Both the position numbers and the translations under genes were made by a program. Shown piece by piece: positions 6,039-13,267 of a stretch of 17,052 nucleotides of DNA. Origin of the DNA: Patescibacteria group bacterium. GTDB lineage: Bacteria; Patescibacteriota; Gracilibacteria; UM-FILTER-43-11. The first letter of the stretch is position 1. The number at the start of each line of letters is the position of its first letter. Under the pieces are notes generated by a model. The model had not been told where the DNA came from. It saw nothing but the letters and a program-made list of their open reading frames with translations, and did not search any database. The DNA is taken from NCBI GenBank assembly GCA_029260955.1, contig JAJDCF010000009.1, positions 1 to 17,052 on the forward strand. Reading direction: 5' to 3'.

Positions 6039-7085
6039 TTAAAACTGAGTTATAAAACGTAGGTCATTTTCGAATAAAAGACGAAGGTGATTGACCCGAT
6101 GCTTGATCATTACCATTCGATCAAGGCCCATGCCAAAAGCAAAACCAGTATACTTTTTGCTATCATAGCCAACATTTTCGAGTACTTTTGGGTGAACCAT
6201 TCCCGCTCCGGCAATCTCGAGCCAGCCACACTGCTTGCAAAGCCTACATGGCACGCCATCAGCGGTTTTTCCCTCACCATGACAAATGGGACAAGTACAA
6301 TCAACTTCAAGTCCAGGCTCCACAAATGGAAAATAACTAGTTCTGAATCTTGTTTTTATGGCTGGATCTTCAAAAATTTGCTGCAGAGCATTAGTCATCA
6401 CAGCTTTTAAATTGGCAATCGAAATATCTTCGCCCACCATAAGCCCCTCGCACTGATGAAACATGGGCGAATGAGTGGCATCACTGTCTTTTCGGAAAGT
6501 CTTACCCAAACTAATAACCCTTATTGGTGGTTCATGAGCTTCCATATGTCGAATCTGAACAGGAGAAGTCTGCGTACGCAGAACCATCTTCTTCAAATTC
6601 TTCACCCAAAAGGTATCCTGCATATCGCGTGATGGGTGATCAGCAGGCATATTGAGTTGATCGAAGTTGTAGTGTTCGGTTTCAATATCTGGCCCCTCTG
6701 CCACAGCAAATCCCATGCGTCCAAATACAACCTCAAGGTCTTCGATGAACTTAGAAATAAGATGTCTATGCCCCACACCTGGCTTTGTTCCTGGAACTGT
6801 TACATCCATCCATTCTTTATCGGCAATCACGTCAAAGGCGGCCATTTCAAGTTCTGCATACTTCTTCTGAACGATTACCTCCAATTCCGTTTTCGTCATA
6901 TTGGCCAATTTACCTACCGTTCGCTTCGCTTCATCAGATAAATCTTTTAGGGATCTCATAATTTCATTAAACTTTCCACTCCTGCCCAAGTATCTAACTT
7001 CCAAATCACGAACTTCGGAATCCGACTTAGCAGCCTTTAAGGCCTTAAGTAACTGAGATTTTAACGTTTCAATTTTTGACTTCAT
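6039..7085 (-). CDS. pheS: Phenylalanyl-tRNA synthetase alpha subunit
   Basis: PheS is the catalytic subunit that charges tRNA-Phe, normally as an alpha2-beta2 enzyme with PheT. At 348 residues it has usual length. Seen: an N-terminal coiled-coil region with LEVRYLGRSGKFNEIMRSL (about 28-46), the HRHLISKFIEDL opening of the catalytic core, class II motif 2 around GKTFRKDSDATHSPMFHQ (194-211), FVEPGLEVD (254-262), and motif 3 GFAFGMGLDRMVM (314-326). Between them is a cysteine-rich insert with C263, C265, C268, C280, C283 and C286, then GWLEIAGAGMVHP. Such a zinc-ribbon-like insert occurs in a subset of bacterial PheS. No pheT follows: the next gene is the J-domain protein, starting right after the stop. 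It starts 6 bases after the murA stop, with no Shine-Dalgarno sequence. Confidence 0.96.
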   Translation of the reverse strand: MKSKIETLKSQLLKALKAAKSDSEVRDLEVRYLGRSGKFNEIMRSLKDLSDEAKRTVGKLANMTKTELEVIVQKKYAELEMAAFDVIADKEWMDVTVPGTKPGVGHRHLISKFIEDLEVVFGRMGFAVAEGPDIETEHYNFDQLNMPADHPSRDMQDTFWVKNLKKMVLRTQTSPVQIRHMEAHEPPIRVISLGKTFRKDSDATHSPMFHQCEGLMVGEDISIANLKAVMTNALQQIFEDPAIKTRFRTSYFPFVEPGLEVDCTCPICHGEGKTADGVPCRLCKQCGWLEIAGAGMVHPKVLENVGYDSKKYTGFAFGMGLDRMVMIKHRVNHLRLLFENDLRFITQF

Positions 7086-7091
7086 AGGAAT

Positions 7092-8351
7092 TTATTTAAG
7101 CCGCTTTATCTTAGCACCGATACTATTTAATTTCTCGTCGAGACGAGCATATCCACGATCGATGTAATAAATATTACTGATTTCTGTTTCACCCTCGGCT
7201 GCGAGCGCGGCAATTAGAACACCTGCCCCTGCGCGAATATCACAACTAGCCACAGCGGCACCTTTTAACTTAGTCGGCCCTTCAATTTCGGCCTGATAAG
7301 GATTCAGGATCTTTGGCGCAAAGCCCATGCGTTCTAGCTCATAAAGATATTGTAGGCGTCCTTCGAAAAGAGTCTCAAAAACAAAGCTCTTACCATGAGC
7401 CTGAGTTAGAAGAGCAACAAAAGGCGCCTGCAGGTCAGTCGGAAAACTAGGGAAAATAGCTGTCTGCAATTTAATAGCCTTTAAATGCTTTGACGGAAGA
7501 ACTCGAACCATATCTCTACCTAAATCAAAATGAACCCCAACTTCGCGAAGCTTCTGCCAGAAGATGTCTAAGTGCTCCGGAACAACATCGAGAATATCAA
7601 CTGTTCCACCCGTAATTGCCGCAGCCAAAACCAATGTGCCTACCTCTAAATAATCAGAAGTAATGCGATGCTCCGTGCCATGCAATTTCTTCACACCGAC
7701 AATACGCAAAGTATGAGTTCCAATACCAGTAATTTTGGCCCCCATAGAATTTAAGAATTTACAGAGATCCTGAACATGCGGCTCGCTAGCCGCCAAACGA
7801 ATCGTAGTATCGCCCTCAGCTAAAACTGCCGCCATAATGGCATTTTCCGTTGCCGTCACACTAGCTTCAGTCATTGTAAATTTGCTGCCCACCAACTTAT
7901 CTGTTTTAAGATGCAGCAACTCTTCAGATTCCATCACCTTTGCCCCCAAAGATTCCAAAGCATGCAAATGGGCATCAAAAGGTCTTTTGCCAATCACACA
8001 CCCTCCAGGAAAAGCCAAACGTACCTCTTTATTACGCGCAAGCAGCGGGCCTAAAAGAAGGCTGGAGCCACGAAGCTTACTAACAAGTTCATGTTCAATC
8101 TCAACATTTGCCGGAGCTTTAGCAAGAATCTTAAAAGTCTTGCCATCAAAATCAGTTTCAACCCCAATAAAGTGTAAAATATGTTCCATCGTCGCGATGT
8201 CAGCAATGTCAGGAACATTATGAAGAATGACTTCCTCATCAGTAAGAAGGGCTGCGGCAATAATCGGCAAAGCAGCATTCTTTGAGCCGCCTACCTTCAC
8301 AATACCCTCAAGCTTCTCGCCTCCGGTGACTAAAAAACGATGTGTATGCAT
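7092..8351 (-). CDS. murA: UDP-N-acetylglucosamine 1-carboxyvinyltransferase
   Basis: MurA catalyses the first committed step of peptidoglycan synthesis, transferring enolpyruvate from PEP to UDP-GlcNAc in the cytoplasm. At 419 residues it matches the family. Active-site residues are visible: K24/N25 in GGSKNAALP, Cys118 in the loop FPGGCVIGKRPFDAH (the residue alkylated by fosfomycin, present here rather than the Asp of resistant variants), and Asp306 in FPTDLQAP. The C-terminal IYYIDRGYARLDEKL corresponds to the substrate-binding end of the fold. It heads a murA-pheS-J-domain gene run and diverges from the PrsW-like gene. The ATG at 8351 has no Shine-Dalgarno sequence. A minus-strand TATTAT about 17 bases upstream lies inside the same A/T block as the divergent gene's -10. 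Confidence 0.97.
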   Translation of the reverse strand: MHTHRFLVTGGEKLEGIVKVGGSKNAALPIIAAALLTDEEVILHNVPDIADIATMEHILHFIGVETDFDGKTFKILAKAPANVEIEHELVSKLRGSSLLLGPLLARNKEVRLAFPGGCVIGKRPFDAHLHALESLGAKVMESEELLHLKTDKLVGSKFTMTEASVTATENAIMAAVLAEGDTTIRLAASEPHVQDLCKFLNSMGAKITGIGTHTLRIVGVKKLHGTEHRITSDYLEVGTLVLAAAITGGTVDILDVVPEHLDIFWQKLREVGVHFDLGRDMVRVLPSKHLKAIKLQTAIFPSFPTDLQAPFVALLTQAHGKSFVFETLFEGRLQYLYELERMGFAPKILNPYQAEIEGPTKLKGAAVASCDIRAGAGVLIAALAAEGETEISNIYYIDRGYARLDEKLNSIGAKIKRLK

Positions 8352-8365
8352 AGATTAACAAAGGA

Positions 8366-8374
8366 GTTATAATA
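8366..8374. promoter_or_regulatory. Shared, symmetrical -10 of the murA and PrsW-like genes
   Basis: TATAAT (8368-8373) reads rightward, and TATTAT (8374-8369 on the minus strand) reads leftward from the same bases. The predicted starts would give leaders of about 16 nt for the gene at 8397 and about 11 nt for murA. No good -35 is seen on either side. Symmetric -10 boxes are known to support divergent transcription. The AAGGAG at 8361-8366 is 30 bases from the GTG, too far to be a ribosome site. Confidence 0.4.
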
Positions 8375-8396
8375 CTTCCGTAATCAAAAACAAAAA

Positions 8397-9407
8397 GTGA
8401 CCTTATTCTATTCAATACTGCTGGCCTTAGCAACCTTTATCTGGGGATGGATCTTCTATAAAAAGGAGTATCATCCGCAACCGGGCAAGGTTATTGCACA
8501 AAGTTTTTTTGCCGGACTTTTTGCCATGGTGCCTGTTTTTGGATACAAGTACATTTACGTTAACTTCCTGCCACAGCTATCTGAATTTAAAATTCTGGAG
8601 TCACTTCTTGGCTCAGCGATATTCAGTGGCTTGTTTTTCTTCTTCCTGAACATGCTGATTGTCATTGTTCTGCTTACATTTTTTGCTGGCTTTATTACAC
8701 TCATTCTTACCCACTTTAAGCATGAAACCCTGGAAAACATTGAGGGAACTCTAAAAGATGATGAATTTGAGTACGTGACGATGAGCTCGATGATAGCCCT
8801 GCTCATTTTTAGCGAAAGAATCCTGGAAAATTATTTAGATGTCTCAATTATTCATACTACTGTCGGCGTTATTATGTTCCTGGCCGTCATCGAAGAATAC
8901 GTGAAGCACCTGACCGTAAGATTTGTCGATGATAAGAAGATCAAAGACGTCGACGATGCTATTACATTGAGTATTATCGTCGGCCTTGCCTTCTCATTTG
9001 TAGAAACAATCATCTACGCAATTAATGTAGGAGATATGGCTATCGTACTGCCTCGAGCCCTTCTGAGCATGCCAATTCATGTGATTGCCTCAGGGATATT
9101 CGGCTACTACTATGGCTTGGCCCGCTTTGCCAAACCTATACTGGAAGCTGAACATAAACAAAAGAAGTATCAGATTAGATTCAAGCACCTTCATACGGTT
9201 CTTCGATTAAAAAAATCAGATATATACGAAGAAGAGAAAACCGCCCAAGGACTTGTGCTTGCCACCCTGTTTCACACAGTCGCCAATATACTCTTCGAAT
9301 TAAATCTTGCCTATGTAACCGTACCGCTTATTGTTGGGGGAATGCTGGTACTTTCTTATTTTTACAAAGACAGTCGCTTCATTCACAAGCTTCTTCATCG
9401 AAAGTAA
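8397..9407 (+). CDS. PrsW-like intramembrane glutamic protease
   Basis: This 336-residue protein has about eight or nine membrane helices. It carries the set of buried polar motifs that mark PrsW-type proteases: EEYVK (E166-E167...K170), an FxxxE-like FSFVE with E203, H228 in PIHVIASGIFGYYYG, and HxxxN as H293-N297. PrsW family members cut membrane-bound anti-sigma factors or related proteins; the target here is unknown and no anti-sigma gene is nearby. The start is a GTG at 8397, because the frame has a TAA at 8370-8372 and no ATG before it. There is no Shine-Dalgarno sequence. A consensus TATAAT lies 23 bases before the start. The stop abuts the convergent murF stop with no space for a terminator. 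A different helix-bundle metallo- or glutamic protease of the same broad CPBP-like group is the main alternative. Confidence 0.72.
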   Translation: MTLFYSILLALATFIWGWIFYKKEYHPQPGKVIAQSFFAGLFAMVPVFGYKYIYVNFLPQLSEFKILESLLGSAIFSGLFFFFLNMLIVIVLLTFFAGFITLILTHFKHETLENIEGTLKDDEFEYVTMSSMIALLIFSERILENYLDVSIIHTTVGVIMFLAVIEEYVKHLTVRFVDDKKIKDVDDAITLSIIVGLAFSFVETIIYAINVGDMAIVLPRALLSMPIHVIASGIFGYYYGLARFAKPILEAEHKQKKYQIRFKHLHTVLRLKKSDIYEEEKTAQGLVLATLFHTVANILFELNLAYVTVPLIVGGMLVLSYFYKDSRFIHKLLHRK

Positions 9408-10667
9408 TTAGATCTTCTTCCAAGCCACCCCCTGCCTACAAAGTAGCTGATCAGCTTTGTGTGACTCTTTCATAATAAGCTTTACCAATCTTTCCATCCG
9501 CACCTTATTCTGCGAACCTTTTGCCAAAATTAAGTCACCAGGTTTTAGGCGATCTTTCAAAAAGTTACCAGCTGCTTCTGACTCAAAGAAGGTAAAAATC
9601 TGATCTTCTTTCATTCCTGCCTCCACAGCGCCACGTTTGATGGTCGGAGCTTCTGGGCCAACTGCCACAAGTACGTCAGCTACCTGTGCTGCCTTAATGC
9701 CAATTTCGATGTGAGCCTCGTGAGTCATCTCACCAAGTTCGTTCATCGTACCAAGGGCAGCAATTTTGCGTGAAGATTTGATCTCCGCAAGCAAATCTAA
9801 AGCAGTAGCCACCGTTGTAGGTGAGGCGTTATAAGAGCTGTCGATAATATTAGAACGATTCACCCCCGCAATCGGATTCATGCGACCTACGGGCAATTGG
9901 AAGTCACTGAGAGCCGAAGCACATTCGCCCAATTTCATTCCAAGCTGAAGACCAACGGCGATAGCCGGAAGTAAAACGTAAACTTGGAATTCACCAATAA
10001 CCGGAATAACAAATTCACCAACTTCCCCCTGGTATGTCGCCTTAAATTTCAACTCTTTGGCACTAGCTTTTATGTCTTCCGCCATCAACATGGCCGTATC
10101 GTGAATACCATAAGTAAATTTGCCAGCAGGTGTCTGCATACGGCGCACATGCTCGTCATCATTATTCAAAACCGCCATGCCCTCGCGAGGCAACGAACGG
10201 GCAAGCTCACCCTTTTCTTTGGCAATGGCTTCAATGTTAGCAAACTGCCCCTTGGCCAGATGCACTGGTCTTACATTCGTCACCACAGCAATCTTGGGCG
10301 GTGCAATTTTGACCAACTTTTTGATGTCCCCCGGTTTGTCCGCCCCCATTTCTAAAACAATCTTTTTATAAATCTTCTTCTTTTGGAAAAAGACCTTCCT
10401 CAAAATCTTGAGCCAGGCAATTGGCGAGCTAAAACCAGATTCTTCCTGTTGCAAAACAGCTAAACTCAGGCCGAATTCTGTATTAAAGCTTTTCTTGCTG
10501 GAATACACATCGAATTTGGAACTGAGCACCTTATATATAGCCTCTTTGGTGCTGGTTTTGCCTACACTACCAGTAATAGCAATAACCTTCACCTTATGCT
10601 GCTTTAAATAAGATCGAGCCTTAAAAGCGAGCAGTGTCCCGATAATGGTTCGAAAAAGAGCTTTCAT
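9408..10667 (-). CDS. murF: MurF-type Mur ligase lacking the N-terminal domain
   Basis: MurF adds D-Ala-D-Ala to the UDP-MurNAc-tripeptide. This 419-residue protein shows the Mur ligase ATP site GSVGKTST (33-40), NTEFGL (62-67), VLEMGAD (104-110), VTNVRPVHLAKG (129-140), the AKEKGEL segment with the probable carbamylated Lys, SYNASP (278-283, usually AYNANP) and GTMNELGEMTHEAH (306-319). Ordinary MurF has about 100 residues for nucleotide-sugar binding before the ATP loop. Here there are only about 32, and they begin with a hydrophobic helix (about 5-16) that could associate with the membrane. It starts with ATG directly after the TAA of the upstream antiporter, in the same frame and without a Shine-Dalgarno sequence. 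A general Mur-ligase paralog is the alternative, but the SYNASP and ELGE blocks favour MurF. Confidence 0.82.
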   Translation of the reverse strand: MKALFRTIIGTLLAFKARSYLKQHKVKVIAITGSVGKTSTKEAIYKVLSSKFDVYSSKKSFNTEFGLSLAVLQQEESGFSSPIAWLKILRKVFFQKKKIYKKIVLEMGADKPGDIKKLVKIAPPKIAVVTNVRPVHLAKGQFANIEAIAKEKGELARSLPREGMAVLNNDDEHVRRMQTPAGKFTYGIHDTAMLMAEDIKASAKELKFKATYQGEVGEFVIPVIGEFQVYVLLPAIAVGLQLGMKLGECASALSDFQLPVGRMNPIAGVNRSNIIDSSYNASPTTVATALDLLAEIKSSRKIAALGTMNELGEMTHEAHIEIGIKAAQVADVLVAVGPEAPTIKRGAVEAGMKEDQIFTFFESEAAGNFLKDRLKPGDLILAKGSQNKVRMERLVKLIMKESHKADQLLCRQGVAWKKI

Positions 10668-11615
10668 TTATCCGCGCATAATAAGGAATACGATGTAGGC
10701 AACATAACAAAACAAAAAGATGACGCCCTCACGCTTTTCTATATGGTGTCTGCCACCATTTATAGCAAATATAAAAAGTAAAACAGTGGCAAAAAGGAAG
10801 ATGATGACATCCGTGTTCAATTTTGAGCTGAAAGAAACAGGATTCATTGTCGCGCTCAAACCCAATACCCAGAAAATGTTGAACAGATTAGACCCCACCA
10901 CGTTACCGATGGCAATATCGGTCCTTTTTTTGTAAGCGGCCACTGCTGAAGCAGCAAGTTCAGGCAGCGAAGTACCCAATGCAACAATGGTGGCCCCTAT
11001 CATAGCCTCACTCAAGCCAAAATTGCCAGCTATCTGCACCGCACCTTCTACAACCCATTTTCCACCATAAAACAACCCAAACATGCCACCAATGACCATC
11101 AAGCTAGCCCGCAGGGATGATAGTTTTTGATTTTCAATCTTCTCGGCTCCGTTCTTAGCTAAGCCCACAGTATAGGCGATAAAAATAATGAAGAACATAA
11201 TCAGGATCAACCCATCTGAACGGCTAATAACGGACTGCGCACCATCCAGAAACGTGTCATTCACCATTACAAGAACGATCACAGCAGCCAGAATATTAAG
11301 AGGGATCTCTTTCCAGGTCGTGGTAGTTTTTACATTGAGCGGATAAATAAGGGCAGCAACACCAAGAATAAGAAAGATGTTTGCTATATTACTTCCAATG
11401 ACATTTCCGATAACAATATCTCCAGCTCCCCTCAAGCTGGCCATCACATTAACTAACATTTCCGGCGCTGACGTGCCAAACGAAACAATGGTTAGTCCAA
11501 TAATCAGATCAGAGACCCCAAACCTCTTAGCAATGGAGCTGCTACCATCAACAAGATAACTTGCCCCTTTAATCAGCAAGAGAAAACCAATGGCAAAGAG
11601 GATATAAGTGAGCAT
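10668..11615 (-). CDS. Calcium/sodium antiporter of the CaCA family (YrbG-like)
   Basis: This 315-residue inner-membrane exchanger has about ten helices and two inverted alpha repeats. The first has GTSAPEMLVNVMAS then GNVIGSNIANIFLILG; the second has GTSLPELAASAVAA then GNVVGSNLFNIFWVLG. The GTSxPE Glu residues and GNxxGSN Asn residues form the cation site in this family. A short acidic/basic loop joins the halves, and there is no large regulatory loop, as in bacterial YrbG/NCX types. Known members exchange Ca2+ for Na+ or H+; the ion here is not proven. It is the first gene of a two-gene unit with murF. The ATG at 11615 has no Shine-Dalgarno sequence; a minus-strand TATATT (11640-11635) would give a leader of about 13 nt. 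Confidence 0.92.
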   Translation of the reverse strand: MLTYILFAIGFLLLIKGASYLVDGSSSIAKRFGVSDLIIGLTIVSFGTSAPEMLVNVMASLRGAGDIVIGNVIGSNIANIFLILGVAALIYPLNVKTTTTWKEIPLNILAAVIVLVMVNDTFLDGAQSVISRSDGLILIMFFIIFIAYTVGLAKNGAEKIENQKLSSLRASLMVIGGMFGLFYGGKWVVEGAVQIAGNFGLSEAMIGATIVALGTSLPELAASAVAAYKKRTDIAIGNVVGSNLFNIFWVLGLSATMNPVSFSSKLNTDVIIFLFATVLLFIFAINGGRHHIEKREGVIFLFCYVAYIVFLIMRG

Positions 11616-11634
11616 AAGCTAAGAAATTACTGTG

Positions 11635-11640
11635 AATATA
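11635..11640 (-). promoter_or_regulatory. Possible -10 of the antiporter-murF unit
   Basis: Minus strand TATATT lies 19 bases before the ATG at 11615. The -35 position (ACTTTA at 17-bp spacing) is a poor match. It shares the 110-base gap with the strong rightward promoter of the 513-residue gene. Confidence 0.3.
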
Positions 11641-11676
11641 TTAAATAGTTGCACCAATAAAGTACATGGCAAGCAG

Positions 11677-11705
11677 TTGACAAAGCACACAAAATAGACG
11701 ATAAT
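11677..11705 (+). promoter_or_regulatory. Near-consensus sigma-70 promoter of the 513-residue orphan
   Basis: A perfect TTGACA (11677-11682), a 17-bp spacer and GATAAT (11700-11705; five of six bases). This is the best promoter match in the window. Transcription would start near 11712, leaving only about 13 nt before the ATG at 11726, with no room for a normal ribosome site and none seen. Confidence 0.7.
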
Positions 11706-11725
11706 GACTCCCAACAATTTTTGAA

Positions 11726-13267
11726 ATGCCCCTCTCGCACACCCCAGAATCAGAGCCTCCAATTACCCCAAGGGAATTTATTGAAGTGGCAAATCTTGGC
11801 ACAGGCAAAGATTTTGATCACCAGAGTCTTAAGGATTTTTTGAAAAAAAAGGGTGAAAGGGGTTTAACGATCATTCAGCAAGCTCGTGATAGTGTTTTTG
11901 AACTAACCGGATTTGAACCTAGCGAGCTTCAAGAGGTTGCTGCAAAAAAGGATTCACCAAATTCAAATGAGTACGAGGCTACCAAAAAAGCAATTCAAAG
12001 GCAGATTAGAGATGTACTACCCTTTGCACAAGCGGATCTTGTCGACAAATATTTCTCACGTGCTGATTTACAAATAATAGCTGACGGAATAGATGAATGT
12101 AACGATGATGCAGAATTAGTAATGATGGCACTTCAAGAAAAATTGGGAAACGAAGCCGACGAATACATAAAACAGTTGGTCGACAAATATTTCTCAGGCA
12201 ATGAATCACTAAAAATAGCTGAGGAAGTAGATGAATGTAACGATGCTGCAGAATTAGTCATGATGACCTTCAATGACAAAATGCCTCCTAAAGTGAAATA
12301 CGATGCAGCCAGGAAACTACTAATAATGAAGTTTTTAGGAGAAATTAAGAATCGTAGCAGTATAGCAGAGGTATGCGCTTTACGTTACATGATGAAAATA
12401 TATAAGGAAGGAATTCTAGAGGCCCCCGATGGCGAAAAAGCGGCATGCGATATTCCAAAATATTTGGTTTCTTGGCATGAGCCAATTACCTACAAAACAA
12501 TTCGTACTGAGTTTTTTGACACAAGGCCCGTCGATATTGAAAAAGATGAACTCGTGCAAGTCACTGATCTGCAATGCGGGAAAACAACCGTATGGGACAA
12601 TCTTGGAAAAGGCAGAAGAATCTATTTCGCGATGGAATCAAGAGTAAAAACTGATTATTCCAGCCTAACCAAAGCCTTTAGATATAACTGTTATATTGGT
12701 GAAAAAGATTTCGATAGAAACGGAATTCGAAAACTATTCAAAACCAGAGCAGATTGTGAAGATTTCTTCCGATTATACGGTGCAACCGTAACGCGTAAGC
12801 TTGTAGGTGAACTATGTGAAATGTATGCAGATAGCATAAATGATGATGATGCAGCAGAAATTCAGGAAAGAATTAATAACATTGATAGAAGTGTAAAAAC
12901 GTACCAAGTGAAAGATAGTCTCGAAGGTAATGAATTCAATGGAAGTGGCCCCTCAAGCTCCAAAAAATTAGAAGTATATAAATTTAAAATTAGTATCGAA
13001 GTTGCTGATGGAACAACACATCATGTAGAGTATCAGAATTTTCTGCCAAACGGCTATGCCGATGAAAAATATAGAAGAGGATTGAGTCAGCCAGAATACC
13101 ATGTAGACAGATTCTTTAGAGAAGGAGTGGACGAACTCATGTTCTCTAAAAAATACTACTCCGGAATAGATCGTGAAAAAGCTTACGGAGAAGCCTTGGA
13201 TCAAGCACACGCAACAATTTGGAACGGACAATCTGCCACTATGCCGCCTCCGTCTGCCACTTCCTAA
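11726..13267 (+). CDS. 513-residue orphan soluble protein with internal duplication
   Basis: I do not recognise this family. It has no signal peptide and no membrane helix, so it is probably cytoplasmic. The N-terminal 100 residues are helical and charged. Residues about 105-150 and 151-196 are a tandem duplication of 46 residues: LVDKYFS, then IDECNDDAELVMM in one copy and VDECNDAAELVMM in the other. The two copies are still alike at the DNA level over blocks 138 bp apart. The central part (about 240-390) holds mixed beta and helix with many aromatic and charged residues; the last 110 residues are polar and end in PPPSATS. The bases appear more A/T-rich than those of its housekeeping neighbours, hinting at a separate origin. 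It has a near-consensus promoter, a very short leader, and a 29-bp tail-to-tail overlap with the acyltransferase gene. Confidence 0.85.
   Translation: MPLSHTPESEPPITPREFIEVANLGTGKDFDHQSLKDFLKKKGERGLTIIQQARDSVFELTGFEPSELQEVAAKKDSPNSNEYEATKKAIQRQIRDVLPFAQADLVDKYFSRADLQIIADGIDECNDDAELVMMALQEKLGNEADEYIKQLVDKYFSGNESLKIAEEVDECNDAAELVMMTFNDKMPPKVKYDAARKLLIMKFLGEIKNRSSIAEVCALRYMMKIYKEGILEAPDGEKAACDIPKYLVSWHEPITYKTIRTEFFDTRPVDIEKDELVQVTDLQCGKTTVWDNLGKGRRIYFAMESRVKTDYSSLTKAFRYNCYIGEKDFDRNGIRKLFKTRADCEDFFRLYGATVTRKLVGELCEMYADSINDDDAAEIQERINNIDRSVKTYQVKDSLEGNEFNGSGPSSSKKLEVYKFKISIEVADGTTHHVEYQNFLPNGYADEKYRRGLSQPEYHVDRFFREGVDELMFSKKYYSGIDREKAYGEALDQAHATIWNGQSATMPPPSATS
12041..12316 (+). repeat. 138-bp in-frame tandem duplication inside the orphan gene
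   Basis: Two units of 138 bp (46 codons). The 18-mer GTCGACAAATATTTCTCA occurs at 12041-12058 and 12179-12196. A second block, GATGAATGTAACGATG plus TGCAGAATTAGT with one base between them, recurs from 12092 and 12230. The middle and the end of each unit have diverged. High identity in blocks suggests a recent duplication or partial gene conversion. Confidence 0.85.

Noticed and set aside
12300..12420. Third copy of the 46-residue repeat in the orphan (LIMKFLGEI region)
   Set aside because: Only the first few residues resemble the repeat and the spacing is off by two residues; no DNA similarity.
12575..12610. CGKTT in the orphan protein as a Walker A site
   Set aside because: It lacks the GxxxxGK[ST] spacing, and no Walker B or other NTPase motif is visible.
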